Origin: an uncultured Flavobacteriales bacterium | GTDB taxonomy: Bacteria; Bacteroidota; Bacteroidia; Flavobacteriales; Crocinitomicaceae | DNA: 64,000 nt | Assembly (NCBI GenBank): GCA_946480085.1 | Contig: CAMLHZ010000003.1 | Coordinates: forward strand, 255,108-319,107 | Direction: 5' to 3' | In this document: one piece after another, positions 8,383 to 17,130 of the stretch | How the letters are laid out: the number at the start of each line of letters is the position of its first letter | Position numbering within the stretch: the stretch's first letter is position 1 | Notes under the pieces: model-generated | The model's database searches: none | Seen by the model: the letters and a program-made list of their open reading frames with translations, nothing else | What the model was told of the DNA's origin: nothing | Made by a program: the position numbers and the translations under genes

Positions 8383-9276
8383 TTATGCGTTTTGTGTCAA
8401 TTCAGCGCTCGAACAAGGGAATGCTCTATCCACTTTCTTGAATAATCCTTGCAATACTTTACCTGGACCAACTTCAATTACTTCAGAAGCACCATCAGCA
8501 ATCATGTTGTTCATGATTTGTGTCCAGCGAACCGGAGCAGTTAATTGCTCTATTAGGTTTGCTTTAATTTCTTCCGGATTTGTAACTGCTTTTGCGTTGG
8601 TATTTTGGTAAACCGGACAGTTTGGAGTATTGAAGGTTGTTGATTCAATAGCTTTAGCCAATTCCTCACGTGCCGGTTCCATTAATGGTGAGTGGAATGC
8701 TCCACCAACCTGAAGAATCATAGCGCGCTTTGCTCCAGCTTCTGTCAACTTAGCACAAGCTTCTTCCACTGCAGGAATACTTCCTGAGATTACCAATTGT
8801 CCCGGACAGTTATAATTTGCTGCAACAACAACACCGTTTACTTCAGCACAGATCTTTTCTACCACTTCATCTTCCAAACCAAGAATAGCTGCCATTGTTG
8901 AAGGAACTGCTTCACATGCTGCCTGCATAGCCAATGCACGCTTCGAAACCAAACGCAAACCATCTTCAAAAGAAAGCGTTCCGTTAGCTACCAGTGAAGA
9001 AATTTCACCCAAAGAGTGTCCTGCAACCATATCTGGTTTGAACGTGTCTCCCAAACAAGCCGCCAAAATGGTAGAATGTAAGAAGATAGCAGGTTGTGTT
9101 ACTTTAGTTTGTTTCAACTCCTCGTCTGTTCCTTCAAACATGATTTGTTGTATGTTGAATCCTAAGATCTCGTTTGCTTTGTGAAACATCTCTTTAGCGA
9201 TATCAGATGCTTCGTAAAGGTCCTTACCCATTCCTGAGAATTGAGCACCCTGACCTGGAAAAACGTATGCTTTCAT
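8383..9276 (-). CDS. fabD: Malonyl-CoA:ACP transacylase
   Basis: Loads malonyl groups from CoA onto acyl carrier protein for fatty acid synthesis in the cytosol. I start the protein at the ATG at 9276 (MKAYVFPGQGAQFSGMGKDL, 297 residues). An in-frame codon seven positions upstream is also an ATG, but it adds residues not found in the family. Catalytic Ser88 sits in GHSLGE and the partner His195 in GGAFHSPLM. QPAIFLHS and the C-terminal VIEVGPGKVLQGL complete the family pattern. It is not next to other fab genes, so it is regulated separately. Confidence 0.96.
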   Translation of the reverse strand: MKAYVFPGQGAQFSGMGKDLYEASDIAKEMFHKANEILGFNIQQIMFEGTDEELKQTKVTQPAIFLHSTILAACLGDTFKPDMVAGHSLGEISSLVANGTLSFEDGLRLVSKRALAMQAACEAVPSTMAAILGLEDEVVEKICAEVNGVVVAANYNCPGQLVISGSIPAVEEACAKLTEAGAKRAMILQVGGAFHSPLMEPAREELAKAIESTTFNTPNCPVYQNTNAKAVTNPEEIKANLIEQLTAPVRWTQIMNNMIADGASEVIEVGPGKVLQGLFKKVDRAFPCSSAELTQNA

Positions 9277-9445
9277 ATGATTGTTTGTTTGGAGCAAATT
9301 TAGCAGATTTTAAACACATAGTTGCATAGTGTTTTCACATAGAACACATAGTTAATTGAGTTGTGAGCTGATTATAGCTAATTATGTGTTTTTCCAATAA
9401 CAAACTATGTTTCTTATATGTTCACTATGTGTTTAGTATAACAAA

Positions 9446-9487
9446 AAAGCCCTAAAGCAGATGTCTCCATCGCTTCAGGGCTTTTAA
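9446..9487 (-). terminator. Terminator of the T9SS cargo gene
   Basis: Read on the minus strand: AAAAGCCCTGAAGC, a 13-nt loop, then GCTTTAGGGCTTTTTTG. A long stem with a T-run, placed just after the stop codon at 9512. Confidence 0.8.
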
Positions 9488-9511
9488 TTTAAAAGTAACT
9501 TATTCTAAAAC

Positions 9512-11287
9512 TTACTTGCGAACAACCAATTTAGTTGTAGCAGAAGAATTGTTTGAAGTAACAGTAACGCTGTACATTCCAGCTGCGAACGCTGAAGTGT
9601 TGATTTCAGCTGTTCCAGTTGTAGTGTTCATTGTGCTTACTACTTTACCAGAAAGATCAGTAACAACAACTACTGCCTCAGCTCCGTTTGCTTCAAAAGA
9701 AACGATCGTTTTGTCAGAAGCAGGGTTAGGATAAACGCTCATTGAATTAGCAAGCGTGTTATCTGTAACTGATAATGTTGGGTTAAAGTTCATACGAACC
9801 ATTGGAGTTGAAGTAGAGTAGAACCATTGCGCAGGAACATCACCACCATTTCCATCATAGAAGAATGTTGTTTGAGGCTCAGAAACACCTGCAGATCCAA
9901 GAACTAAATCGTTATCAGCACCACCAGAACCGTAAGAACCAGCAACCAATACATAAGAAGAACCAGCAGTTAATGGAATAGGAGAGTTGAACAAGATTGT
10001 GTTCAAAGCTCCAACGGTAATTGCAGCTGGATCAGTTCCATCAACGTAAGTAAAGTTACCATCAGTAACATCGTAAAGAGCAATGTAAGCTTCAGTTCCG
10101 GCAACAGTTGTTGAACCAACCCAAACGTCAGCAGCTTTCAAAGTTGCATTAGCAACGATGTCAAAAACGTTACCCATTTCGTATCCTTCACCCTGGTTGT
10201 AAGAACCAGCCAATACCGTTCCCATATCACGAGCGTAGATATAGTTGTTTGTAGCGAAAGACAATCCAGTATAAGCATTGTCAGTTGGACTTGCATCCAA
10301 AGCACTTGAAGTGATACCTGCAGTTACAGCGTAAGTTGCAGCTGTAGCACCTGGAGTGAATACTGCTGTAGCATCCAACGTATCAATTTGGTTTGGAGTC
10401 AAAATTCCTGCAGCACTTGAAGACATGTAAGCAGCAGAAGGGATCGCCACGTTGAATACACAATCGTTTTGAGTTAATGCTCCAATGTTTTGTACAGATC
10501 CACCGAAAGTAATGTCAGCGATTTGTGCAAGGGGAGTTTGGTAGTAAGGAAGTCTTACACCCCAGTTTCCTGTAGCACCCCAGTACATTCCGTTGATTGC
10601 TAAATCGTAATCTTCCGTTTCGAAAATTTCGATATCATCAACCGCCCAGAACCAATCGTAGTTACCTTGGTAACGGAATCCGATTCTTACATCCGGTTGG
10701 TTTGCAGCAACAGATGAAATGTTAATTTGAACTGTTCCAGGGTTTGGAGAGTTCGTGTTAACAGCCATTGAAGTGTTTACCTGGAAATCTGTCCATGTAG
10801 CACCACCGTCAGCAGAAACTACTACGTAGTAAGTCTCCTGGTAGTGACGTGTTGTTTGTTGGAACTTCATTGAAACGTTCGCATGTGTTGAACAGTCAAT
10901 GTCAGCAGCAGTTACGATCGTAGCATTTTGCGTTTGACCAGAACCAGCAGCATCTGAATCGATGATTGCATAACCGTTAGCTACTGATGAAAATGCAGCA
11001 GGATTTAAAGCCGCAACTGGCGCAGCACTCGCATTCATTGTAATTGTCCAATCACCAGATGTGTGAGGAGGTATTCCTGCGCCACCAGCGTTAGCCATAA
11101 CCCAATCACTTGGAGTTGAAAAATCGTTCGTGTAAAAAGGAATTGCTTTCTCGTGAGCAATCTGCGTTTTCGACGAAACTTCAGAAATGTTTAATGTTTT
11201 GTGTACTGGTTTTGTTGATCCAGCTGTTTGAGCAGATGCAACCGTAGCACATACTAGTGCCATCGCACCTAAGTAGTATTTTTTCAT
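9512..11287 (-). CDS. T9SS-secreted protein with C-terminal type A sorting domain
   Basis: A 591-residue secreted or cell-surface protein. Start chosen at the ATG at 11287, giving the signal peptide MKKYYLGAMALVCATVASAQ; a longer frame starting at 11338 would bury it and overlap the promoter. The body contains a jelly-roll/MAM-like stretch (residues about 50-220, with YYVVVSADGGATWTDFQVNT and WFWAVDDIEIFE) typical of Bacteroidota adhesin-like proteins. Further beta-rich segments follow. The last about 80 residues (MSVYPNPASDKTIVSFEANG to TTKLVVRK) are a type A T9SS sorting domain, recognised for export through the outer membrane and cleavage. Ligand unknown. Confidence 0.9.
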   Translation of the reverse strand: MKKYYLGAMALVCATVASAQTAGSTKPVHKTLNISEVSSKTQIAHEKAIPFYTNDFSTPSDWVMANAGGAGIPPHTSGDWTITMNASAAPVAALNPAAFSSVANGYAIIDSDAAGSGQTQNATIVTAADIDCSTHANVSMKFQQTTRHYQETYYVVVSADGGATWTDFQVNTSMAVNTNSPNPGTVQINISSVAANQPDVRIGFRYQGNYDWFWAVDDIEIFETEDYDLAINGMYWGATGNWGVRLPYYQTPLAQIADITFGGSVQNIGALTQNDCVFNVAIPSAAYMSSSAAGILTPNQIDTLDATAVFTPGATAATYAVTAGITSSALDASPTDNAYTGLSFATNNYIYARDMGTVLAGSYNQGEGYEMGNVFDIVANATLKAADVWVGSTTVAGTEAYIALYDVTDGNFTYVDGTDPAAITVGALNTILFNSPIPLTAGSSYVLVAGSYGSGGADNDLVLGSAGVSEPQTTFFYDGNGGDVPAQWFYSTSTPMVRMNFNPTLSVTDNTLANSMSVYPNPASDKTIVSFEANGAEAVVVVTDLSGKVVSTMNTTTGTAEINTSAFAAGMYSVTVTSNNSSATTKLVVRK

Positions 11288-11307
11288 AATAAATATTAAA
11301 GACTGTC

Positions 11308-11339
11308 GAAAGATAGTGATTCTGTATTCTTTTGCCAAA
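11308..11339 (-). promoter_or_regulatory. Bacteroidota-type promoter of the T9SS cargo gene
   Basis: On the minus strand TTTG (11339-11336), a 20-bp spacer, then TATCTTTC (11315-11308). This fits the primary sigma consensus of the phylum (-33 TTTG, -7 TAnnTTTG) and lies about 20 bp ahead of the ATG at 11287. Confidence 0.6.
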
Positions 11340-11360
11340 AAAAAGATTTGTAAAATTCAC

Positions 11361-11404
11361 TTCGATATCTCGACTCCGCTCGATAACCGAAGCTCAGTGA
11401 CCTG
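11361..11404. repeat. REP-like dispersed repeat
   Basis: Contains TCTCGACTCCGCTCGATAAC followed by CGAAGCTCAGTGACC. This shares the TCGACTCCGCTC core with copies at 14,147 and 21,020, and the GCTCAG core with 7,679. Confidence 0.65.
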
Positions 11405-11479
11405 TGATTTAACATTAAAGTGTTCTCTGCGCTTGTCTGCGAATTGTCTGCGATCTCTGCGAGAAAAGAAAATAGGCTT

Positions 11480-12457
11480 CTATTCCACCAGTAAGTTACA
11501 ACCACGTATTTCGGAATGATCCAGTCTTCCCATTAAACGGAGTTTGCCATCGTAATTTCTACCCAGATCTTGTGTTTCAACGAAAGAACAACTATAAACG
11601 TTTGCTAAGTCGATAATGGAAACAACTCCTGTTTTGTTTTCTGAAATGCCGTATTCCAATGGATCGTTTACTTCTCTTAATCTGAATTTCATCCAAGCTG
11701 GAAAGGAAAACAATTCATCTTTGTCGGAATATGCCTGAGAAAGTAATTCACACATTCCATATTCTGAAGAAATGTATTCCGTTTTGAATGCCTTGTTTAA
11801 GGTAGAATGCAATTCGGTTTTACTCATTTCCTTTCTTCGACCTTTCATTCCACCTGTTTCAATAATGGTAATGTCATGAAGGTTCGGTTTCAATTCCGCC
11901 AGATCAAGAAGCGCATAACTCACACCGAACAAAACAATCTTTCTTCCGGTATTTCTTGCTTTTTCAATTGCTGAAATCAAACTCTCTAAACTTTCCAGAT
12001 AATACCCTGAAAGTTCGTGCTTGCTTTCGTTGATGAGTTTGTCGACCATATAAACCAAGCTCGATTCGCCTTGTTCAACATAGGAGGGAAGAAGTGCAAA
12101 AATGATAAGATCTTCCAGTTTTCCAGCGAATTTCTCAAATGTTGGCAAAAAGGATTGTTCGTAAATAGAAGTATCTGCAACGAAATGCTGACTTCTTTCA
12201 CCGCCAGTTCCACTGCTTTTGAAAAGTGCCTGATGCGCTTTGTTTTCCGTAATTATCTTATGCGTTTTGAAAAAGGAAATGGGTAGAAATGGAATTTCGG
12301 TGAAATGCGTTGGTTTTGGTTTTGGTTTGTTCAATGTGTTTACATATTCTCTGTAAACAAATGTGTTCTGGTATTGGAATTCAAAAACTTCAAGTGCACA
12401 TGCGTTGAATTCGTCTTCACTCTGAATCGAAAAAATACGTTGAACCAATTCTTCCAT
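11480..12457 (-). CDS. LuxE/PaaK-like acyl-protein synthetase
   Basis: A 325-residue member of the acyl-protein synthetase family (LuxE, PF04443), in the ANL adenylating group. These enzymes activate an acyl acid with ATP and transfer it to a protein Cys or CoA. Visible are the early LPISFFKTHKI segment typical of the family, the adenylate-binding Ser/Thr/Gly loop KSSGTGGERSQH, the IIETGGMKGRRKEMSKTELH segment and SSEYGMCELLSQAYS, which matches the A5-type ExGx signature. Its ATG follows the stop codon of the sensor kinase with no gap, so they are co-transcribed. No luxC or luxAB partner is present. In Bacteroidota the family may act in aryl polyene or lipid pathways, but nothing here identifies the substrate. 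Confidence 0.85.
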   Translation of the reverse strand: MEELVQRIFSIQSEDEFNACALEVFEFQYQNTFVYREYVNTLNKPKPKPTHFTEIPFLPISFFKTHKIITENKAHQALFKSSGTGGERSQHFVADTSIYEQSFLPTFEKFAGKLEDLIIFALLPSYVEQGESSLVYMVDKLINESKHELSGYYLESLESLISAIEKARNTGRKIVLFGVSYALLDLAELKPNLHDITIIETGGMKGRRKEMSKTELHSTLNKAFKTEYISSEYGMCELLSQAYSDKDELFSFPAWMKFRLREVNDPLEYGISENKTGVVSIIDLANVYSCSFVETQDLGRNYDGKLRLMGRLDHSEIRGCNLLVE

Positions 12458-13807
12458 CTAGCTTTCGATTAATGGAAGTTGAATGGTGAAAGAGGAGCCT
12501 TTACCCACGCTGCTTTTCAGTGAAACTTTTCCGCCGTGTTGTTCAACAATCAATTTCACGTAGAAAAGACCCAGACCAAAACCTTTTATGTTATGTACGT
12601 TTCCTGTTGGAACACGATAAAACTTATCGAAGATGAATTTGTAATCTTCACGCTTGATTCCGATTCCGTTATCAGTAACGGAAATATAGAACCAATTGTT
12701 GTCGTTTTTGGTGTGAATGGAGATTTCCGGAGTAACCTCGCAGTATTTTACAGCGTTATCAATCAAGTTGTAAATCACATTCGTGATATGCACCTGATCT
12801 ACATGGATTCTACATTTTTCTGCATTCAACTCCATGTTAATGTTTCCACCCAGTTCGGTTTGATTTAAATCGAAACTTTCTTTCGCGTCAACCAATAACT
12901 CATGAATGTCGCAAAGGTCTTTCTTTAGCGTAATTTCATGTTTGTCGAGTTTTGCAACGTTCAATACGCGTTCTACCTGACCTTCAAGACGCTTATTTTC
13001 CTTGTAAATAATTTCTGCATAACGCTTCAATTTATCAGGATCTTCTGTGAAGTCACCACGCAACAATAATTCGCTGGAAAGACCAATAGTCGAGATAGGT
13101 GTTTTCAACTCATGCGTCATGTTGTTAATGAAATCGTTTTTGATCTCTGACAAACGTTTCTGACGAAGAATGACAATAATTGCGAATGCGAAGAAGAACA
13201 TTACCACCACAATAATGGTTGCTAAATACCACCACGGAGAAGAATCAAGAGCAACAGTTGCAACGTGTTTGTTCTTTACTTTCGGAAAAAGTACCGTGAA
13301 GTAATGCCCGTCCTGCTTCCAGGAAAGTTTCTTGGCTGTTTTCTGAATTTCTTCGTCTTTCTGCGGCTGATAACCAGTGCTTTTGGTGTAATGTTGTGTT
13401 TGACCGTAGATAATGGAGTCTGAGAAACAATCGTAAACCCCGTAAATAAAGTCTTCGTTTAAACTTTGGTTGTCGAATTCTCGCTTTAGGAGCGTTTCAA
13501 TGTAGAACGGTTGAACTTCTTCCGCCAAATCAACAACATAGTAATTCGGACGAACTTGCTTAACCGCGCCGTAGAATTTAATGGAAGCGTTATCACCTCC
13601 TTCTGCTTTCTCCAGTACGTTTCGAAGTGCAATGTAAGTTCTGTCCTCAAAATCACGTTGATTTAAGAGCACTTCCTTTTTCTGAATCTCGATAGATTTC
13701 TCCTGAGTTTCCAGCGTTTTTCGAATCCAGGTAATTTGAATGAACAGCACGCTCACAAAGGAAATTAATCCTAGTACAACAACTGTATTTACCTGTTTTC
13801 TTTTCAT
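12458..13807 (-). CDS. Sensor histidine kinase, two transmembrane segments
   Basis: A 449-residue inner-membrane kinase. TM1 is near residues 8-28, a periplasmic domain of about 160 residues follows, and TM2 is near 192-214. The HisKA dimerisation domain has phospho-acceptor His232 in INNMTHELKTPIS. The HATPase_c domain shows the N box (NLIDNAVKYCE), G1 (VTDNGIGI), an F box (FDKFYRVPTGN) and G2 (KGFGLGLFYVK). No response regulator gene is adjacent, so its partner is encoded elsewhere. It lies between a rhodanese gene (6 bp upstream) and the LuxE-like gene (directly abutting). This suggests an operon, but the functional link is not evident. Confidence 0.93.
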   Translation of the reverse strand: MKRKQVNTVVVLGLISFVSVLFIQITWIRKTLETQEKSIEIQKKEVLLNQRDFEDRTYIALRNVLEKAEGGDNASIKFYGAVKQVRPNYYVVDLAEEVQPFYIETLLKREFDNQSLNEDFIYGVYDCFSDSIIYGQTQHYTKSTGYQPQKDEEIQKTAKKLSWKQDGHYFTVLFPKVKNKHVATVALDSSPWWYLATIIVVVMFFFAFAIIVILRQKRLSEIKNDFINNMTHELKTPISTIGLSSELLLRGDFTEDPDKLKRYAEIIYKENKRLEGQVERVLNVAKLDKHEITLKKDLCDIHELLVDAKESFDLNQTELGGNINMELNAEKCRIHVDQVHITNVIYNLIDNAVKYCEVTPEISIHTKNDNNWFYISVTDNGIGIKREDYKFIFDKFYRVPTGNVHNIKGFGLGLFYVKLIVEQHGGKVSLKSSVGKGSSFTIQLPLIES

Positions 13808-13813
13808 CTCTAA

Positions 13814-14131
13814 TTACGCTACGCCAACTTCAGGATCAATTTCTGTTGCCCAGGCAATAATCCCACCTTCGAGGTTGTAAAGGTTTTCAAACTGATGGTT
13901 CATTTCCAAAAACTGAATAACGTTTGCACTTCTTTTTCCGGAACGACATTGAACAATCACTTGTTTGTCGCGCGCAATTTTATCCACATTTGCAGGAACA
14001 TCATTCATTGGAATGTGTTCGCCGTTAATGTTTCCTGTTTCGTATTCGTAATCTTCGCGAACATCGATCAACTGAAATTCAGTTCCGTTGTCCATTAGAT
14101 CTTTTAGTTCTTTTACTGTAATTGATTTCAT
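13814..14131 (-). CDS. Single-domain rhodanese-like sulfurtransferase
   Basis: A 105-residue cytosolic rhodanese domain. The active-site loop is CRSGKRS with catalytic Cys62 (VIVQCRSGKRSANVI). The N-terminal LIDVREDYEYETGNINGEHI is the CDC25/rhodanese signature. Such stand-alone proteins (GlpE/PspE-like) carry sulfane sulfur between thiols. It is first in a tight run with the sensor kinase and LuxE-like gene. The upstream flavoprotein is separated from it by a repeat-filled gap of 88 bp. Confidence 0.93.
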   Translation of the reverse strand: MKSITVKELKDLMDNGTEFQLIDVREDYEYETGNINGEHIPMNDVPANVDKIARDKQVIVQCRSGKRSANVIQFLEMNHQFENLYNLEGGIIAWATEIDPEVGVA

Positions 14132-14144
14132 ATCTTAAATTGTT

Positions 14145-14220
14145 ATCTCGGCTCCGCTCGATAACCTTTTCTCCAAATCTAAATTTAGACTTAATGAAGG
14201 TAGCCGATCGGAGTCGAGGC
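14145..14220. repeat. Pair of inverted REP-like repeats around a palindrome
   Basis: TCTCGGCTCCGCTCGATAAC (from 14146) and GGTAGCCGATCGGAGTCGAG (from 14199) form an imperfect inverted repeat. The 12-bp palindrome TCTAAATTTAGA (14178-14189) lies between them. The right copy abuts the stop codon of the flavoprotein gene at 14220. The structure may also act as its terminator. Confidence 0.65.
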
Positions 14221-15230
14221 TAGAATCCTTGAACTCCGTTAACTGTTGTATATTTTAATACGTTTTTCTTTTCCGGGTGAATGCGTGCAAATGCACTTTG
14301 AACAGCCAATGTTCCTTCATGGAAACCACAAAGAATCAGTTTCAATTTGTTCTCATACGTATTCACATCACCAATTGCATAAATTCCAGGAATGTTCGTT
14401 GAATAATCCAAGGTATTTACTTTAATAGCACTTTTCTCAATTTCCAATCCCCAGTTAGCGATCGGACCAAGTGACGGTTTCAAACCGAACAACGGAATAA
14501 AATGGTCTGTTGGACGAATGATCTCTCCTTGCGTTTGGTGTGTTATCACCACTTTTTCCACTTCGGATGCTCCCATTAATCCTGTTACCTCAGCTTCAGT
14601 AATTAAAGAGATCGCTCCTTTTTCAGCAAGATCGATCACTTTTTGAACAGAGTCCAAGTGACCACGGAACGATGCGCTTCTGTGTACCAAAACGACTTCA
14701 GATGCAATGTTCTTTTCAGCAAGGAAAATCGACCAATCCAAAGCAGAATCACCACCTCCGGCAATTACACATCGTTTGTTTCTGTAAAACTCAGGATCCT
14801 TAATAATGTATTCCACCCCTTTGTCTTCAAAATCAACGATGTTTTCAATAGGTGGTTTACGCGGTTCAAAAACCCCCAATCCACCAGCAATAATAACAAC
14901 TGGTGCTTTGTGTTTTGTTCCTTTTATGGTTGTAACGATGAATGAACCATCGTCTTGTTTATCAATTTCAGTTGCTGCCTCTCCCAGTGTAAATCCTGGT
15001 TTGAAAGGTGCAGCTTGTTCCATCAGATTATCTACCAATTCACCAGCCAATACAGATGGGAATCCGGGAATGTCGTAAATCGGTTTTTTGGGATAAATTT
15101 CAGAGCATTGTCCACCCGGTTGGGGAAGAGAGTCAATCAAATGACATTTCAACTTTAATAAACCTGCTTCAAATACAGTGAAAAGTCCACATGGACCTGC
15201 TCCAATTATGATGATATCTGTTTCGATCAT
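14220..15230 (-). CDS. Ferredoxin/flavodoxin-NADP+ reductase, TrxR-like type (YumC-like)
   Basis: A 336-residue flavoprotein of the thioredoxin-reductase fold. The FAD-binding GxGxxG is IIIGAGPCGL (residues 8-16), followed by GGQCSEIYPKKPIYDIPGFP. The NADP-binding motif is IAGGGDSALDW near residue 157. The C-terminal FAD contact is YAIGDVNTYENKLKLILCG. There is no CxxC redox pair in the NADP domain, which separates it from thioredoxin reductase and matches ferredoxin-NADP reductase type 2. It would move electrons between NADPH and ferredoxin in the cytosol. No ferredoxin gene is nearby. Confidence 0.92.
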   Translation of the reverse strand: MIETDIIIIGAGPCGLFTVFEAGLLKLKCHLIDSLPQPGGQCSEIYPKKPIYDIPGFPSVLAGELVDNLMEQAAPFKPGFTLGEAATEIDKQDDGSFIVTTIKGTKHKAPVVIIAGGLGVFEPRKPPIENIVDFEDKGVEYIIKDPEFYRNKRCVIAGGGDSALDWSIFLAEKNIASEVVLVHRSASFRGHLDSVQKVIDLAEKGAISLITEAEVTGLMGASEVEKVVITHQTQGEIIRPTDHFIPLFGLKPSLGPIANWGLEIEKSAIKVNTLDYSTNIPGIYAIGDVNTYENKLKLILCGFHEGTLAVQSAFARIHPEKKNVLKYTTVNGVQGF

Positions 15231-15304
15231 TACTTAAAATTCGTTGTGCAAAAATAATTATAAGAGTTTGATTATTTAGAATCGGTCCAATTAATTACTA
15301 GTTA

Positions 15305-15810
15305 ATAATTACGAATTACCAATGGTGGAATTTATCATCAACCTTGCAATTTTTGCTCCGTTGATTTGATAATTGATGTAAGAATTTTCAATAATCCAAC
15401 ACATTCGCTTGTCAAAGGTTTTGATTGACCGGTTGATATATACTTTGTTACTTCCAAAAGTTTTATCCAGTATAATGTTTCGCTGGCTTCTTTTCTTGAG
15501 ATTTGAAGTTTATGTATGAAATCTTTTGTCGATTGTCCGTATTGGGCTTCACAGATATTTGCACCAATGGAAGTTCCAGATCGAAGTAGTTGTTTGGAAA
15601 GAACAAATTCCCTTTTCTCTGAACAGATAGTTTTGTAGGTTTCTACAATTTCAACTGCGAATTGGAAACTCTTGGTTTGAATAATGTTTTCGGTCATTTT
15701 TAACGTGTTTTCTATTTAAGATAGTTAAAAACATCATTTCAATACAACCTGATTTGTTAAAATTAGTAGGATCAGTCATTAGTAATTCGCCATTAGTAAT
15801 TCGTAATTAT
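15305..15810. mobile_element. Candidate repeat-flanked cassette carrying the four-helix-bundle gene
   Basis: AATTACGAATTAC at 15307-15319 is repeated in inverse orientation at 15796-15808. The similarity extends to about 28 bp (ATAATTACGAATTAC, then AATGG-G-AATT). The unit contains only the four-helix-bundle gene. No transposase is present, so movement is inferred from structure only. Confidence 0.4.
15338..15697 (-). CDS. Four-helix-bundle protein (S23/IVP family)
   Basis: A 119-residue protein of the family named after open reading frames in 23S rRNA intervening sequences. Diagnostic blocks are KSFQFAVEIVETYK, QLLRSGTSIGANICEAQYGQ and SRKEASETLYWIKLLEVT. The family folds as a pentameric four-helix bundle of unknown function and is widely scattered as single genes in Bacteroidota genomes. 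Here it is not in an rRNA gene but between inverted AATTACGAATTAC repeats. The 109-bp gaps on both sides hold only these repeats. Confidence 0.92.
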   Translation of the reverse strand: MTENIIQTKSFQFAVEIVETYKTICSEKREFVLSKQLLRSGTSIGANICEAQYGQSTKDFIHKLQISRKEASETLYWIKLLEVTKYISTGQSKPLTSECVGLLKILTSIIKSTEQKLQG

Positions 15811-16343
15811 ACAATATATCGCTTCGCGAATTCCCAGGTCACAATACCTGCACAAACCGCCACGTTGAAACTGTGTTTGGTTCCAAATTGTGGGATTTCG
15901 ATAATGTGATCAGCTGCGTTAATCACTTCCTGATCAACTCCATCTACTTCGTTTCCAAAAACAAGCGCAAATTTCTGTTCCGTTAATTGGTCGATTTGAT
16001 GCAGAAAAGTGGTTTTCTCTGTTTGTTCAATGGTACAAACCGAAATGTGTTTCGCCTTCAATTCTGAAACAAGGTCAAGAATGTTTTCTCTGTATTCCCA
16101 TTCAACAGTTTCTGTGGCTCCCAGAGCAGTTTTGTGAATGTCACGATGAGGGGGAAGTGCTGTAATTCCACACAAATAGATCTTTTCTACGTTGAGTGCG
16201 TCTGCGGTTCTAAAGAAAGAACCAATGTTGTTCAAACTTCGAATGTCGTTTAGAACAAGAATTATCGGGAATTTTTCCTGTTTACGAAATTCTTCTTCAC
16301 CAACACGGTCTAATTCCCACAGTTTTAATTTGCGATTTTCCAT
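15807..16343 (-). CDS. TrmH/SpoU-family RNA 2'-O-methyltransferase
   Basis: A 178-residue SPOUT methyltransferase that would transfer a methyl group from SAM to a ribose 2'-OH of tRNA or rRNA. Start chosen at the ATG at 16343 (MENRKLKLWELDRVGEEEFR). The open frame continues to 16439, but that would overlap the divergent gene. All three family motifs are clear: motif 1 LNDIRSLNNIGSFFRTADAL, motif 2 FALVFGNEVDGVDQEV, and motif 3 IEIPQFGTKHSFNVAVCAGI, whose residues form the trefoil knot. It lacks the N-terminal L30e-like substrate domain seen in RlmB. The target nucleotide cannot be named from sequence. Confidence 0.93.
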   Translation of the reverse strand: MENRKLKLWELDRVGEEEFRKQEKFPIILVLNDIRSLNNIGSFFRTADALNVEKIYLCGITALPPHRDIHKTALGATETVEWEYRENILDLVSELKAKHISVCTIEQTEKTTFLHQIDQLTEQKFALVFGNEVDGVDQEVINAADHIIEIPQFGTKHSFNVAVCAGIVTWEFAKRYIV

Positions 16344-16430
16344 CGGCGCGAAGATACGATTTCGAACATTAAGACGTTTAGGAACTTGCTGCTTGCTCAC
16401 AAATTTGTAAACTTGCCTTAACCAATTAGC

Positions 16431-17081
16431 ATGAAACATCTAATTACCGCAATCATCCTTGTAAGCCTTTTTAGCTCATGCACCATCGAAAAGCAACTTC
16501 ATTCTGGTGGTTATCATGTTGAGTGGCGAAAAGGAATGAAAAACAGCAAGGCATCCAATTCGAAGGTGTTTCAAGAGAATTCGGAGCAGTATGAAGTCCA
16601 ATATTTAGACGTGATCTCGGATTCATTAGCAGCTGATCATTCAAGTTCACCTTTGCTTACTAAAGCAATTTTGCGTCCTGTTGATGAACAAACTTCTTCA
16701 AAACAAGAAGCAAAGAGCGAACGAAAAACAGATTTGGTTGCTGAAATTGAATTGGAACAGAAAGGTGCCAAGGAGGTGAAATCTGGCCCTAATTCCTCAC
16801 GGATTAATGATTTTGATGGGTCAGCGGATGTGTCGTGTTGGATCGCTTTTGCTCTTGGGATTTTTGCGCTGGGGATAATGATTCCTGCATTGATCTTCGA
16901 AGTTGATGTTTTATTGTTGTTGGGATTATTGTTTACCGCTGTGGCAATTCTCTACTGCATTTATGCCGTTCTTCTTTGCGCTTTTCATTACACGGATCAA
17001 TCCTTTTTTGCATTCATTGGTTTAGGACTGTCGCTTATTTCCGGATTGCTTTTCTACTTGTTTTCTATTCTCTATTGGTAA
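16431..17081 (+). CDS. Lipoprotein/membrane protein, paralogue 1 of 3
   Basis: A 216-residue protein starting with a lipoprotein signal (MKHLITAIILVSLFSSCTIE) and the family block CTIEKQLHSGGYHVEWRKG. A low-complexity acidic and Ser-rich linker (residues 40-125) leads to three hydrophobic segments at the C-terminus (about 132-216). The next two genes share the same layout and the same first codons, so all three are tandem duplicates. The C-terminal membrane part resembles DUF4190-like small membrane domains. I do not recognise a function. Confidence 0.8.
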   Translation: MKHLITAIILVSLFSSCTIEKQLHSGGYHVEWRKGMKNSKASNSKVFQENSEQYEVQYLDVISDSLAADHSSSPLLTKAILRPVDEQTSSKQEAKSERKTDLVAEIELEQKGAKEVKSGPNSSRINDFDGSADVSCWIAFALGIFALGIMIPALIFEVDVLLLLGLLFTAVAILYCIYAVLLCAFHYTDQSFFAFIGLGLSLISGLLFYLFSILYW

Positions 17082-17130
17082 AGTCCAATTAAATACAATT
17101 CCGTAACTTACCCCCCCCAATCAAATATCT

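Noticed and set aside
9310..9435. CRISPR-like array from repeated ACACATAGT words
   Set aside because: The words are short, in both orientations and irregularly spaced, with no constant repeat-spacer pattern. They are simple intergenic repeats.
16344..16439. N-terminal extension of the TrmH-family gene to 16439
   Set aside because: It overlaps the divergent lipoprotein start at 16431 and adds residues unlike the family. The ATG at 16343 fits the known N-terminus.
17111..17118. 8-C run as a definite phase-variable switch
   Set aside because: It is short and outside the coding frame. Without read-level evidence it is only mentioned as a possibility.
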